Shown here: in pieces, positions 1-8,166 of the stretch
Position numbering within the stretch: position 1 is the stretch's first letter
Layout of the letters: the number at the start of each line of letters is the position of its first letter
Origin: Nocardioides albidus
GTDB taxonomy: Bacteria > Actinomycetota > Actinomycetes > Propionibacteriales > Nocardioidaceae
Reading direction: 5' to 3'
Length of the DNA: 36,508 nt
Assembly: GCF_006335005.1 (NCBI RefSeq)
Contig: NZ_VDMP01000009.1
Location: 1 to 36,508 of the forward strand
Position numbers and translations under genes: made by a program
The notes under the pieces: generated by a model
Seen by the model: only the letters and a program-made list of their open reading frames with translations
The model's database searches: none
Told to the model about the DNA's origin: nothing

Positions 1-1
1 C

Positions 2-499
2 TCCTCGTCCTACCCCTCCAGCCAGGTCATCGAGCAGGTCACAACCCCCGAGCGGGTGCTCAACCTGCACTTCTTCATGCCCCCACGCGCCACCGCCTGC
101 GAACTGATGTCATGCGGACGGACCGACCCCGCCGTGATCGACACCCTCGTGACCGAGCTCCCCCGCTTCGGGCTCACACCCTTCGTCGCCCGCAAGGAGA
201 GCCTCGGATTCATCCAGAACCGGATCTGGGCCGCGATCAAACGCGAGGCGCTGATGGTGCTCGACGAAGGCGTCGCGACACCCGAGGACGTCGACCGCCT
301 CTACAAACTGGGCCTCGGCGCCCGCCGCGGCCCGTTCGAGGCCATGGACGCCGTCGGGCTCGACGTCGTCCTCGACATCGAGGAGAACTACGCCGCCCAC
401 CGCGAAGGACTCCCCGACGGCCCCCGCCAACTCCTGCGCCGCTACATCGACGAAGGCCGGCTCGGGGTGAAGTCCGGCCGAGGCTTCTACGACTACTGA
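2..499 (+). CDS. 3-hydroxyacyl-CoA dehydrogenase, C-terminal part (5' end outside window)
   Basis: The frame is open from the window edge and ends at TGA 497-499, so this is the 3' end of a longer gene. The visible residues read SSSYPSSQVIEQ near the start, then NLHFFMPPR, which matches the loop at the end of the NAD-binding domain (family pattern: lHFFnP). The C-terminal helical domain follows, with GFIQNRIWAAIKREAL and the usual ending GVKSGRGFYDY. The family oxidises (S)-3-hydroxyacyl-CoA with NAD+ in the cytoplasm, in beta-oxidation or related acyl-CoA breakdown. The Rossmann glycine motif and catalytic His lie outside the window, so the substrate (3-hydroxybutyryl or longer) cannot be judged. 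Confidence 0.9.
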   Translation, partial: SSSYPSSQVIEQVTTPERVLNLHFFMPPRATACELMSCGRTDPAVIDTLVTELPRFGLTPFVARKESLGFIQNRIWAAIKREALMVLDEGVATPEDVDRLYKLGLGARRGPFEAMDAVGLDVVLDIEENYAAHREGLPDGPRQLLRRYIDEGRLGVKSGRGFYDY

Positions 500-607
500 T
501 CGGCCGACGGATCAGGAACGGCGACGTCGAGGACGACCTCGGCGGCGACGAGCTCGTCGGCCTCGCCCGTCGTCGGCACCCCGAGTTGGCCGGCTCGCCA
601 CGTCGGC

Positions 608-629
608 GTCCCCCGGGCGTCCCCCGGGC
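608..629. repeat. Two tandem copies of an 11-base unit
   Basis: The unit GTCCCCCGGGC occurs at 608-618 and again directly at 619-629. It lies in the gap between the dehydrogenase stop and the histidine phosphatase start. It may be simple replication slippage. No function is visible. Confidence 0.6.
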
Positions 630-686
630 GCCTCCCGGTTGAGCCACTCTGCTCCTCGTCCCGAGTCTCGTTCCCCAGGAGCACCC

Positions 687-1400
687 ATGAACCGCCGCAT
701 CCGCGCCAGCCTCGTCGCCACCACCGCCGCCGTCCTCGCCATCACCCCGTTCCTCACCGGCGCCCAGGCCGGCGCCAAGCCGACCCCCGCCGGCCCTGGC
801 TACGACCTCCTCTTCGTGCGCCACGCCCACACGAACTACCCCGTGCCCGAGCAGGAGCTCTCCGCAACGGGCATCCAGCAGGCGACCGCGCTCGCCAACG
901 CTCTCCACGACGCCCCCATCGAGTCGGTCGACACCTCGATGATGGTCCGCTCGTTCCAGACCGGCGACAACGTCGCCGCCGACCACGACCTACCCGTGCG
1001 CGCCGACGAGGCGATCAGCGAGGTCGCCTTCAACCTGGCCGACGTCCCGCCGGCCCAGCAACTGCAGAAGGTCGGCGAGATGATGGGCGCCTGGCTGGGC
1101 GGCCAGCAGCGCGCCAACGGCTTCGGCGGCGAGAGCTACGACGAGGTCGTGGCCCGTTGGACACCGTGGTGGGAGCAGTACGTGCGCGAGCACCGCAACG
1201 ACCGCGGCACCGGTGTCGTCGTCGCCCACGGCGCGCTGCTCGCCCTGATGCTGCAGCGCACCTGCGCCAACGAGGTGACGCCGGCCTTCGCCCTCCAGAA
1301 CGGCCTCGCCAACACCGGCATCGTCAAGGCTCACCTGTCGCCGAACGGGACGCTGACCTGCACCGAGTGGAACGGCGTCGCGATCCCCAGCGCCTCCTGA
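687..1400 (+). CDS. Secreted histidine phosphatase superfamily protein
   Basis: 237 residues. The start is ATG 687 because AGGAG sits at 677-681, five bases upstream. An earlier in-frame start would add a stretch that disrupts the signal peptide. The N-terminus MNRRIR plus a hydrophobic run ending near GAQAGA (residues 25-30) is a Sec signal peptide, so the enzyme is exported. The branch-1 signature is LLFVRHAHTN, with catalytic His about residue 46 (RHA instead of the usual RHG). The second catalytic His is in VVVAHGALL near residue 181. Family members remove phosphate through a phosphohistidine intermediate; the substrate here is unknown. The gene appears monocistronic and is followed by hairpins. 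Confidence 0.88.
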   Translation: MNRRIRASLVATTAAVLAITPFLTGAQAGAKPTPAGPGYDLLFVRHAHTNYPVPEQELSATGIQQATALANALHDAPIESVDTSMMVRSFQTGDNVAADHDLPVRADEAISEVAFNLADVPPAQQLQKVGEMMGAWLGGQQRANGFGGESYDEVVARWTPWWEQYVREHRNDRGTGVVVAHGALLALMLQRTCANEVTPAFALQNGLANTGIVKAHLSPNGTLTCTEWNGVAIPSAS

Positions 1401-1435
1401 GCCCACCGGGGAACTCACTCCCCGTTGCTTGACCC

Positions 1436-1468
1436 GGCGCTGGCCAGCGAACGTTGCTGGTCAGCGCC
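1436..1468 (+). terminator. Strong hairpin downstream of histidine phosphatase
   Basis: A 13-base arm (1436-1448) pairs with 1456-1468 around a 7-base loop. The only non-Watson-Crick pair is a G-U, so the RNA stem is continuous. It lies 35 bases after the phosphatase stop. There is no T-tract, which is usual for high-GC actinobacterial terminators. A regulatory stem-loop is the alternative. Confidence 0.55.
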
Positions 1469-1573
1469 GCGCTCATGCAGGCCCACCCACCCGCGCGACG
1501 CGATCACCGGCGGTTGCTCCGCGAACTCACCATCGACGCTGACCAGGGCTACCAGTCACGAACCCCCAAATGA

Positions 1574-1613
1574 CGGACACCCGAACCCACGCTTCCGTGG
1601 GTCCGGGTGTCCG
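1574..1613 (-). terminator. Terminator hairpin of tRNA-Pro (may act in both directions)
   Basis: An 18-bp stem (arms 1574-1591 and 1596-1613, one A-C mismatch, CTTC loop on the plus strand) lies 20 bases beyond the tRNA 3' end in the direction of tRNA transcription. A smaller stem, GATGTC-CTGA-GACATC, is at 1615-1630, between this hairpin and the tRNA. It could also stop plus-strand transcription from the phosphatase gene. Confidence 0.65.
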
Positions 1614-1633
1614 CGATGTCCTGAGACATCACA

Positions 1634-1710
1634 TGGTCGGGCTGACAGGATTTGAACCTGCGACCCCCTGACCCCCAGTCAGGTGCGCTACCAAGCTGCG
1701 CTACAGCCCG
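1634..1710 (-). tRNA. tRNA-Pro, anticodon GGG, with encoded CCA
   Basis: Read on the minus strand, the molecule starts CGGGCTG at 1710, which pairs with CAGCCCG near the 3' end to form a 7-bp acceptor stem. The discriminator base is A and CCA is encoded (1634-1636). The anticodon stem CCTGA/TCAGG encloses the loop CTGGGGG, so the anticodon is GGG (reads CCC, wobble CCU). The T arm contains GGTTCAAATCC. Length is 77 bases including CCA. All arms are intact. Confidence 0.96.
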
Positions 1711-1746
1711 ATGCCCCGTCCGGCATCACCGGTCGGAGCGAACGGA

Positions 1747-1752
1747 ACACTA
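1747..1752 (-). promoter_or_regulatory. Candidate -10 element for tRNA-Pro
   Basis: TAGTGT on the minus strand fits TANNNT and lies about 36 bases before the mature tRNA 5' end. This would leave a short leader for RNase P. I found no good -35 element, so the call is weak. Confidence 0.35.
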
Positions 1753-1800
1753 CCGCAGGCCCATCGGCTCCCCCGAATCGGCCTCGCCGCGGCGCGGCGG

Positions 1801-4800
1801 TCACCGGAAGTCACGCGACGACTGACGCGCCTGGAAGGCGTCGCCGGCACCGGGGAGGACGGCGTCGAGCGGCTCGACCCGGTCGGCGACCAGGTTGGTG
1901 ACGCCGTCCTGGCGCTCCACCTTGCCGCGGATCACGACCGCGACCCGGTTGCGGGCGGCCTGCCGGTGGACGCGCATCACGCCCTGCGAGCAGATCACGT
2001 TGAGCATCCCGGTCTCGTCCTCGAGGTTGAGGAAGGTGATCCCGCCGGCGGTCCCGGGGCGCTGGCGGTGGGTGACCAGGCCGGCCACGTGGACGCGCCG
2101 GCCCGCCTCGGTGGTCGGCAGGTCCCCCACCGGCTTGATCCCGGCGGCGGTCAGCGTCTCCCGGAAGTGCTGGATCGGATGGACGTCGGTGGAGATCCGG
2201 GTCGCCCACAGGTCGGCCATCGTCGTCTCGAGCGGCGACATCGCCGGCAGGGTGGGCGGCGCGGGAGCCGGGGTGCTGCCCGGCAACTGCGCGTCGTCCT
2301 CCGCGTAGCCGGCCATCCACAGCGCCTGCCGCCGGTCCAGCCCGAACCCGTCGAGGGCGCCGGCCGTGGCCAGCGCTTCGAGCTGGGCCTGGTTGAGTCC
2401 GGCTCGACGCGACAGGTCGCGGATGTCGGCGTACGACGCCTCGGCGCGTTCGGCGACGATCCGGGTCGCGACCTCGGCGCCGATCCCCTTGACCGAGTCG
2501 AGGCCGAGCCGCACGGCCAGCCCGTCGTCGTACCGCAGCGGATCGTCACCGCTCGCGGAGCACGGCTCGAGCCCGGCCTGGACGTCGGAGCGGGCGAGAT
2601 CGGGCGGCAGGACGACGACGCCGTGGCGGCGGGCGTCGGCGACCAGCGACTGCGGCGAGTAGAAGCCCATCGGCTGGTTGCGCAGCAGCCCGGCCAGGAA
2701 GGCCGCCGGATAGTGCAGCTTGAACCACGAGGACGCGTAGACCAGCAGGGCGAAGCTGAGTGCGTGGGACTCGGCGAACCCGAAGCCCGCGAAGGACAGC
2801 ACCTGGACGTAGATCGCGTCGGCGGCGGCGCCGATGATGCCCTTGCGCGCCATGCCGGCGTACAGCTTGTCCTTGACCTTCTCGATCCGCTCGATCCCCC
2901 GCTTCGAGCCCATCGCGCGGCGCAGCAGGTCGGCGTCGTCGGCGCTGCAGTCGCCGAGCGCGACGGCCATCTGCATGAGCTGCTCCTGGAAGAGGGGGAC
3001 GCCCAGGGTGCGGCCCAGGATCGGCTCGAGCAGCGGGTGGGGATAGGTCACCTGGTCCCGTCCGGTCTTGCGGCGGATGTAGGGATGCACCGCGCCGCCC
3101 TGGATCGGGCCGGGGCGGATCAGCGCGATCTCGATGGCGAGCTCGTAGAAGCACTCCGGCTTGAGCCGCGGCAGGGTGCCGATCTGGGCACGCGACTCGA
3201 CCTGGAAGACGCCGATCGAGTCGGCGCGGCCGAGCATCTCGTAGACCTCCGGCTCCTCCTTGGGCAGCGTCGCGAGGGTCCACTCCTGGCCGAGGTGCTC
3301 GGCGACGAGGCGGATCATGTGGTCGAGCGCGCCGAGCATGCCGAGGCCGAGCAGGTCGAACTTCACCAGGCCCATCGACTCGCAGCCGTCCTTGTCCCAC
3401 TGCAGCACGGTCCGCTTGTCCATCCGCGCCCTCTCGATCGGGCAGACCTCGCCGATCGGCCGCTCGGTGAGCACCATGCCGCCGGAGTGGATGCCGAGGT
3501 GGCGGGGCGCGGACATGAGCTCGTTGGCCAGGTCGATCACCTGTCGCGGCATCGCCGCGTCCTCGTCGATCGCGTGCCAGCTGTCGACCTGCTTGGACCA
3601 GGCGTCCTGCTGGCCGGTGGAGTAGCCGAGCGCCTTCGCCGCGTCGCGCACCGCCATCCGCGGCCGGTAGCTGATCACGTTGCACACCTGCGCGGCGTTG
3701 CGCCGACCGTAGGTGTCGTAGACCCACTGGATCACCTCCTCGCGGCGATCCGAGTCGAAGTCGACGTCGATGTCGGGCTCCTCCTCGCGGTGCTGGGAGA
3801 TGAACCGCTCGAACGGCAGGTTGTAGAGGACGGAGTCGATGGCGGTGATCCCGAGCGCGAAGCAGACGGCACTGCTCGCCGCTGATCCCCTGCCCTGGCA
3901 CAGGATCCTCCTCCTGCGGGCGAACGCCACGATGTCGTGGACGATGACGAAGTAGCCGGCGAAGTCCTTCTCCAGGATCACCCGCATCTCCGCCTCGACC
4001 CGCTGCCGGGCCTCCTCCGCGTGGGGCAGGTGGGCATACCTCTCCGCGAAGCCCTCCTCCAGCAGGTGACGCAGGTGCTCGCCCGCGGTCCGGCCCTCGG
4101 GGATGCCCTGCTTCGGCAGGCGAGGTGAGGCCTTGCGCAGGTCGAAGGCCAGCTCCTCGGCGAGTACGACGGAGCGGCGCACCGCGTCGGGACGGTGGGC
4201 GAAGCGCCGCAGCATCTCCTCCCCGCTGCGCAGGTGCGCCCCACCGGACAGGTCGAGCCAGCCGTCGAGCTCGGCGATGCTGCGCCTGGCCCGCACCGCA
4301 GCCATCGCCGCAGCCAGCCGTCTCCGCTCCGGGACGGCGAAGTGGACGTTGCCGGTCGCCAGCACCGGCAGGCCGCGGTCGTCCGCGATCCGGGCGAGGA
4401 GGTCGTTGTCCTCCTCGCCGCCCGGATGGTCGCTGGCCGTCAGCTCCACCACGACGTGCTCCCGGCCGAACCGGCCGGCCAGCTCGTCGAGCGCTCCGGC
4501 CGCCGCTGCCGGACCGCCGGCGGCGAGCGCCTGCCGGACGCTGCCCTTCCGGCACCCGGTGAGCACGACCCAGTGCCCTCTCCCCCGCTCGGCGAGCTCG
4601 TCGAGGTCGTGGGCGGGGCTGCCCTTCTCCGGCGCCCGCAGGCCCGCCTCGGTGATCGCCCCGGACAGCCGGTGGTAGCCCTCCACCCCGCGCGCGAGCA
4701 CCAACAGGTGCGTGCCCTCGGGGTCGGGGATGCCGTTCTGGGAGCGGTGCACGCCGAGGGTGAGCTCGGCGCCGTACACCGTCGCCAGGCCGTAGTCCGT

Positions 4801-5103
4801 CCCTGCCTCGGCGAACAGCGGCGCCCCGGCGAACCCGTCGTGATCGGTGAGCGCGAGCCCGTCGAGACCGAGCCGGACGGCCTCCTTGACCAGGTCGCCG
4901 GGCGAGCTCGCGCCGTCGAGGAAGCTGAAGTGGCTGTGGCAGTGCAGCTCGGCGTACGGCGTGGCTGCGTCCGGCCGCACGACCTGCTCGGGCTCGGCCC
5001 GCGGCCGCTTCCGGCGCGACACCGGCGCCTCGAGGGCCGGCGCGCGCCCGGACAGGCGCCGCTCGAGCTCGCTCCACGGGACAGGTGGGTTGTTCCAGCC
5101 CAT
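1801..5103 (-). CDS. dnaE2: Error-prone DNA polymerase III alpha subunit DnaE2
   Basis: 1100 residues, normal for DnaE2. The start is ATG 5103, with GGAG at 5112-5115 (8-base spacing) and the sequence MGWNNPPVPWSELERRLSG. Domains: N-terminal PHP domain (about 50-250) with ELHCHSHFSFLDG and ALTDHDGF; polymerase palm with PDIDVDFDSD near 441-450, carrying the catalytic aspartates; thumb/fingers and helix-hairpin-helix region; C-terminal OB fold (VHVAGLVTHRQRP, then NLEDETGMLNV). In mycobacteria this polymerase copies damaged DNA with ImuA' and ImuB and causes SOS mutagenesis. Both partners are encoded at 19.1-21.4 kb. Only 14 bases separate it from the HNH gene upstream. No LexA box is visible in that gap or in the HNH 3' end, so SOS control probably comes from the HNH promoter. 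Confidence 0.95.
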   Translation of the reverse strand: MGWNNPPVPWSELERRLSGRAPALEAPVSRRKRPRAEPEQVVRPDAATPYAELHCHSHFSFLDGASSPGDLVKEAVRLGLDGLALTDHDGFAGAPLFAEAGTDYGLATVYGAELTLGVHRSQNGIPDPEGTHLLVLARGVEGYHRLSGAITEAGLRAPEKGSPAHDLDELAERGRGHWVVLTGCRKGSVRQALAAGGPAAAAGALDELAGRFGREHVVVELTASDHPGGEEDNDLLARIADDRGLPVLATGNVHFAVPERRRLAAAMAAVRARRSIAELDGWLDLSGGAHLRSGEEMLRRFAHRPDAVRRSVVLAEELAFDLRKASPRLPKQGIPEGRTAGEHLRHLLEEGFAERYAHLPHAEEARQRVEAEMRVILEKDFAGYFVIVHDIVAFARRRRILCQGRGSAASSAVCFALGITAIDSVLYNLPFERFISQHREEEPDIDVDFDSDRREEVIQWVYDTYGRRNAAQVCNVISYRPRMAVRDAAKALGYSTGQQDAWSKQVDSWHAIDEDAAMPRQVIDLANELMSAPRHLGIHSGGMVLTERPIGEVCPIERARMDKRTVLQWDKDGCESMGLVKFDLLGLGMLGALDHMIRLVAEHLGQEWTLATLPKEEPEVYEMLGRADSIGVFQVESRAQIGTLPRLKPECFYELAIEIALIRPGPIQGGAVHPYIRRKTGRDQVTYPHPLLEPILGRTLGVPLFQEQLMQMAVALGDCSADDADLLRRAMGSKRGIERIEKVKDKLYAGMARKGIIGAAADAIYVQVLSFAGFGFAESHALSFALLVYASSWFKLHYPAAFLAGLLRNQPMGFYSPQSLVADARRHGVVVLPPDLARSDVQAGLEPCSASGDDPLRYDDGLAVRLGLDSVKGIGAEVATRIVAERAEASYADIRDLSRRAGLNQAQLEALATAGALDGFGLDRRQALWMAGYAEDDAQLPGSTPAPAPPTLPAMSPLETTMADLWATRISTDVHPIQHFRETLTAAGIKPVGDLPTTEAGRRVHVAGLVTHRQRPGTAGGITFLNLEDETGMLNVICSQGVMRVHRQAARNRVAVVIRGKVERQDGVTNLVADRVEPLDAVLPGAGDAFQARQSSRDFR

Positions 5104-5117
5104 GCCCTCAGCTCCGA

Positions 5118-6455
5118 TCAGGCGATGAGCTCGTAGCGGCCGGGTCCGACCTTGACGAAGCGTGGCTCGCGCCAGCCCGGCGGGGCGGGCGCCGTGGCGA
5201 GGTAGTGGTGTCCGGTGGGGGTGACGGTCTCGACCGCGGCGCGTTCGCGTGGGCTCGAGACCACCTGTTGTCGCCACCCGGGCGCCTGTTTGGCGTGGTT
5301 GCAGGCCTCGCACAGCCCCTGGCCGTTGGCGAGATCGGTCGCACCGTCCTCGTCGGCGGGGGTGATGTGGTCGGTGTGCCGGATCGGGGCGTCGCAGTAG
5401 GGACTGGCGCAGATCCCGAGTCCCTGCAGGGCGAGCAGGTCGGCGAGGCCGTCCGAGAAGAGGCGCTGCTTGCTGCTCATCGCGACCATCCGACCGAGGT
5501 GGTTGCGGTAGAGCCGGCGGAACCACACCACCGCGCGGGCGTCGAGCGCCCGGGCCGCGAGCTGTCGAGCGACCTCCGCGGGGATCACCTCGCCCTGGAC
5601 ACCGTCCCCGGACAGGACGGCGGGTGCGTGCCCGCCGGCGAGGCTCTCGTCGGACATGGTCAGGTTGATCGTGACGGGGACGGCGGGCGCGTGCTCCGCG
5701 TCGCCGGAGTCGGTCACCCCGGTGACCTTGAGCACCAGGAGGTCGGCCATCAGCTGGCCCTTCGACCGCGGATCCCCGGCGGCCCGCCGCGCATCGGCCT
5801 CCTTGACCAGCGCCGCATAGACCGAGACGGCCTGGGCGACCGGCATCAGCCCGGTCAGATAGGCCATCGTGTCGGGAGCCGGGCGCACCGTGACATTGCG
5901 GTCGGCCTCCGCCCTCCTGGCCCGGCGCGCGACGGCGGCCGGGTCGAGCTCGGCGGCCATCCGCCGCACCCGGGTGACGAGCTCGCGGGTTCCGACCCCC
6001 GCCAGCGCCTGGGGGTCCGCGCACAGCTCCTCGTCGACGAACGCCCGCTGCTCGGCGCTCAGGCAGCCGGTCTCGCGGGCCAGCAGCGTCGCCCGGAACT
6101 CGTTGAGCGCGCCGTCCCGCAACCGCGCGAGCGTGTGCGGCATCTCGGCGACCAGCACCTTGGCCAGGCCGAGCAGCGACTGTCCCCGGTGCGGCGACTC
6201 GCGACGGGCGAGAGCGATCTCGGCCGCGATCCCTCGACCCTGTCGCGCCGCGGGCACCCCCGCCCTCGCCTGCTCGGCACGACGCTGCGCGTCGAAGTCC
6301 ACCGCGGCCTGCGCCTGGACCGCACAGGCCGCCGACTTCAGCTGCTCGAGAGCGGCGATCAGGTCGACCAGCTCGGCTGTCGATCCCGCGCCGTCCGACG
6401 CGAGCATCCGGTCGGCGTACGACCTGATCTCGGCGGCGGTGAGCGGAGTGTTCAT
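5118..6455 (-). CDS. DUF222 / HNH endonuclease (13E12-type), SOS-controlled
   Basis: 445 residues. The N-terminal two thirds are an alpha-helical DUF222 region. The C-terminal HNH domain (about 350-400) shows CASPYCDAPIRHTDHI, then DLANGQGLCEACNHAK: zinc-type CxxxxC and CxxC pairs around the DH catalytic core. The family is common in actinobacteria, often in many copies, and is thought to be mobile or homing-like; its substrate is not established. The start is ATG 6455, placed by a promoter whose -10 lies 6 bases upstream. A perfect LexA box sits in that promoter, and dnaE2 follows after 14 bases, so the gene is the first cistron of a DNA-damage operon. Whether it helps DnaE2 or merely inserted at this promoter cannot be told from the sequence. 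Confidence 0.9.
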   Translation of the reverse strand: MNTPLTAAEIRSYADRMLASDGAGSTAELVDLIAALEQLKSAACAVQAQAAVDFDAQRRAEQARAGVPAARQGRGIAAEIALARRESPHRGQSLLGLAKVLVAEMPHTLARLRDGALNEFRATLLARETGCLSAEQRAFVDEELCADPQALAGVGTRELVTRVRRMAAELDPAAVARRARRAEADRNVTVRPAPDTMAYLTGLMPVAQAVSVYAALVKEADARRAAGDPRSKGQLMADLLVLKVTGVTDSGDAEHAPAVPVTINLTMSDESLAGGHAPAVLSGDGVQGEVIPAEVARQLAARALDARAVVWFRRLYRNHLGRMVAMSSKQRLFSDGLADLLALQGLGICASPYCDAPIRHTDHITPADEDGATDLANGQGLCEACNHAKQAPGWRQQVVSSPRERAAVETVTPTGHHYLATAPAPPGWREPRFVKVGPGRYELIA

Positions 6456-6461
6456 GGGATG

Positions 6462-6490
6462 AGTCTATTCGAACACCAGTTCGAACACAA
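6462..6490 (-). promoter_or_regulatory. SOS promoter of the HNH-dnaE2 operon
   Basis: On the minus strand: -35 TTGTGT (6485-6490), 17-base spacer, -10 TAGACT (6462-6467), then CATCCC and the ATG at 6455. The predicted transcription start is at or next to the A of ATG, so the mRNA should be leaderless. The spacer is almost entirely the LexA box. Confidence 0.75.
6469..6484. promoter_or_regulatory. LexA-binding SOS box
   Basis: TCGAAC-ACCA-GTTCGA is a perfect match to the actinobacterial LexA consensus TCGAAC-N4-GTTCGA. It lies between the -35 and -10 of the HNH-dnaE2 promoter, where bound LexA would block RNA polymerase. It is also about 44-59 bases upstream of the divergent VOC gene start, where an effect is less certain. 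Confidence 0.9.
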
Positions 6491-6515
6491 CGGATCGCGC
6501 AGTTTGCCCCGCGAA

Positions 6516-6521
6516 TATCCT
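6516..6521 (+). promoter_or_regulatory. -10 element of VOC gene at 6528 (leaderless)
   Basis: TATCCT fits TANNNT and is followed by exactly six bases (GACCCG) and the ATG at 6528. This is the same arrangement as the divergent HNH promoter 50 bases away. Confidence 0.6.
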
Positions 6522-6527
6522 GACCCG

Positions 6528-6923
6528 ATGGCACCCGTGCGACAGGTCCAGATCACCTTCGACTGCGCGAGTCCGCGGACGGTCGCGGAGTTCTGGAAGG
6601 CAGCTCTGGGGTATGTCGACCCTCCGACACCTCCGGACGCCGACGACGACTCCTGGGCCGCCTGCCAAGACCCTGACGGCGTCGGCCCGCGGCTGTACTT
6701 CCAGCGCGTGCCCGAGCCCAAGGTGGCCAAGAACCGGGTCCACCTCGACGTCCGCGTCGGCACCGGCCTGGTCGGCGACGAGCGCCTCGCCGCGCTCGAG
6801 GCCGAGGCCAGTCGGCTCGAGGACCTCGGCGCCCGTCGCGGCGTACTCCTCCTCGCCGACGAGGAGAACGAGTCCTGCCAGAACATGCAGGACGTCGAGG
6901 GCAACGAATTCTGTCTCGACTGA
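6528..6923 (+). CDS. VOC family (glyoxalase-like) protein
   Basis: 131 residues, one glyoxalase-like domain: QITFDCASPRTVAEFWKAAL at the N-terminus, VPEPKVAKNRVHLDVRV in the middle and VEGNEFCLD at the end. This is the glyoxalase_6 pattern often seen in actinobacteria. Such small proteins may bind metals or hydrophobic ligands, or act as bleomycin-type binding proteins; no substrate can be assigned. The start is ATG 6528, supported by a -10 six bases upstream and by divergence from the SOS-controlled HNH gene. Confidence 0.85.
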   Translation: MAPVRQVQITFDCASPRTVAEFWKAALGYVDPPTPPDADDDSWAACQDPDGVGPRLYFQRVPEPKVAKNRVHLDVRVGTGLVGDERLAALEAEASRLEDLGARRGVLLLADEENESCQNMQDVEGNEFCLD

Positions 6924-6964
6924 CGCGATGAGTCCGGGCCGGAGCCCCGGTCGTCCTTGTCATC

Positions 6965-6983
6965 GACCCTCGACGTGAGGGTC
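6965..6983. terminator. Small hairpin between two VOC genes
   Basis: GACCCTC (6965-6971) pairs with GAGGGTC (6977-6983) around GACGT. It follows the first VOC stop by about 40 bases and precedes the ribosome site of the next gene. It could be a weak terminator or a structure in the leader of the second gene. Confidence 0.35.
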
Positions 6984-7003
6984 CGGACACGAGGAGGTCC
7001 CCC

Positions 7004-7477
7004 ATGGTTTCGGTACGCACCCACCTGTGGTTCGGCAACGACAAGGCGGTCGAGGCCGCGCGGTTCTATGCCGAGAACATCCCCGGCTCGTCGCTCGGCG
7101 AGGTCGTCACCGCCTGGACCGAGCCCGGCACCTCCGTCGCCGAGGTCGTCGAGTTCACCGTCGCCGGCCACGAGGTGATCGGCCTCAACGCCGGCCCGGA
7201 GTTCCACCTCAACGAGGCGTTCTCCTTCTACCTGCGCGTCGAGGGTCAGGACGAGGTCGACCACTACTGGGACATCCTCACCGCCGACGGCGGCGAGCCC
7301 GGTCCGTGCGGCTGGTGCAAGGACAAGTACGGCGTCTCCTGGCAGGTCGTCCCCCGCGAGCTCGAGGAGCTCTGCGGCGACTACACCACCGAGGCCAACC
7401 AGCGGGCGTGCCGGGCGATGCTCAAGATGAGCAAGATCGACGTCGCGCAACTGCAGGCGGCGTACGACGGCGAGTGA
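7004..7477 (+). CDS. VOC family protein, PhnB / 3-dmu-9_3-mt type
   Basis: 157 residues. The N-terminus HLWFGNDKAVEAARFYAENI, the central FSFYLRVEGQDEVDHYWDIL and the end with GWCKDKYGVSWQVVPRELEE match the PhnB-like branch of the vicinal-oxygen-chelate fold (often mislabelled 3-demethylubiquinone methyltransferase). The function of these proteins is generally unknown. The start is ATG 7004, with a strong GAGGAGG at 6991-6997. It stands alone on the plus strand and meets the response regulator gene tail to tail. Confidence 0.87.
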   Translation: MVSVRTHLWFGNDKAVEAARFYAENIPGSSLGEVVTAWTEPGTSVAEVVEFTVAGHEVIGLNAGPEFHLNEAFSFYLRVEGQDEVDHYWDILTADGGEPGPCGWCKDKYGVSWQVVPRELEELCGDYTTEANQRACRAMLKMSKIDVAQLQAAYDGE

Positions 7478-7509
7478 GGACGGGCGACCGACTAAGACCT
7501 GCGCCGGCC

Positions 7510-8166
7510 CTATCCCTTGACGCGCCCGGTCTCGTAGGCCCACATCGCGACCTCGACGCGGTTGCGGGCGCCGAGCTTGTTCATCAGGGCGGCGACGTGG
7601 GTCTTCACCGTGCTCAGGGTGATGTGCAGCTCGTCGGCGATCTCGGCGTTGGTGCGGCCGCGGGCGACGGTGAGGAGCATCTCCTCCTCGCGGTCGGTGA
7701 GCGGCTCGATCGGCTGGGCCGCCGGGGAGGCTCGCTCCAGGCCGGCCAGCGTGGTGAGCAGGCGGCGGGTGATGTCGGGCGAGATGAGCGCGTCGCCGTT
7801 CGCGGCCGCGTGGATCGCCTGAGCCAGCAGCTCGGGCCCGGCGTCCTTGAGGAGGAAGCCCCGGGCGCCGGCCTTGAGGGCGCCGTGGACGTACTCGTCG
7901 AGGTCGAAGGTCGTGATGATCACGACGGCGAGGGGGTCCTCGACGCCAGGCCCGGCGAGCCGGCGGGTGGCCTCCACGCCGTCGATGCCGGGCATCCGGA
8001 TGTCGAACAGGCAGACGTCGGGACGCAGCGCGCGCGCCACGGCCACGGCCTCGTGACCGTCCGCCGCCTCGCCGACGACCTCGATCCCGGGCTGCGCGTT
8101 GAGGATCGTGGTGAGCCCGGTGCGGACCAGGATCTGGTCGTCGGCGACCACCACCCGGATGGTCAT
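7510..8166 (-). CDS. NarL/LuxR-family response regulator
   Basis: 218 residues. Receiver domain (1-120): VVVADDQ acidic pocket, CLFDIRMPG with the phosphoacceptor Asp, TTFDLDEYV switch region and LLKDA with the conserved Lys. The C-terminal LuxR-type helix-turn-helix reads LTDREEEMLLTVARGRTN, then TVKTHVAALMNKLGARNRVE. Its ATG start overlaps the kinase stop by 4 bases (ATGA), so the two are translationally coupled. A likely target is the divergent MMPL transporter gene, with an inverted repeat at 9379-9395 as a candidate binding site. That target is inference. Confidence 0.93.
   Translation of the reverse strand: MTIRVVVADDQILVRTGLTTILNAQPGIEVVGEAADGHEAVAVARALRPDVCLFDIRMPGIDGVEATRRLAGPGVEDPLAVVIITTFDLDEYVHGALKAGARGFLLKDAGPELLAQAIHAAANGDALISPDITRRLLTTLAGLERASPAAQPIEPLTDREEEMLLTVARGRTNAEIADELHITLSTVKTHVAALMNKLGARNRVEVAMWAYETGRVKG

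Noticed and set aside
1425..1655. Short open frame of 76 codons over the hairpins before tRNA-Pro
   Set aside because: It runs through two strong stem-loops and into the tRNA, with no ribosome site or similarity.
1711..3885. Long open frame on the plus strand antisense to dnaE2
   Set aside because: It is a shadow frame of a GC-rich gene: Asp/Val/Arg/Gly-rich with no family resemblance, fully overlapped by the clear DnaE2 frame.
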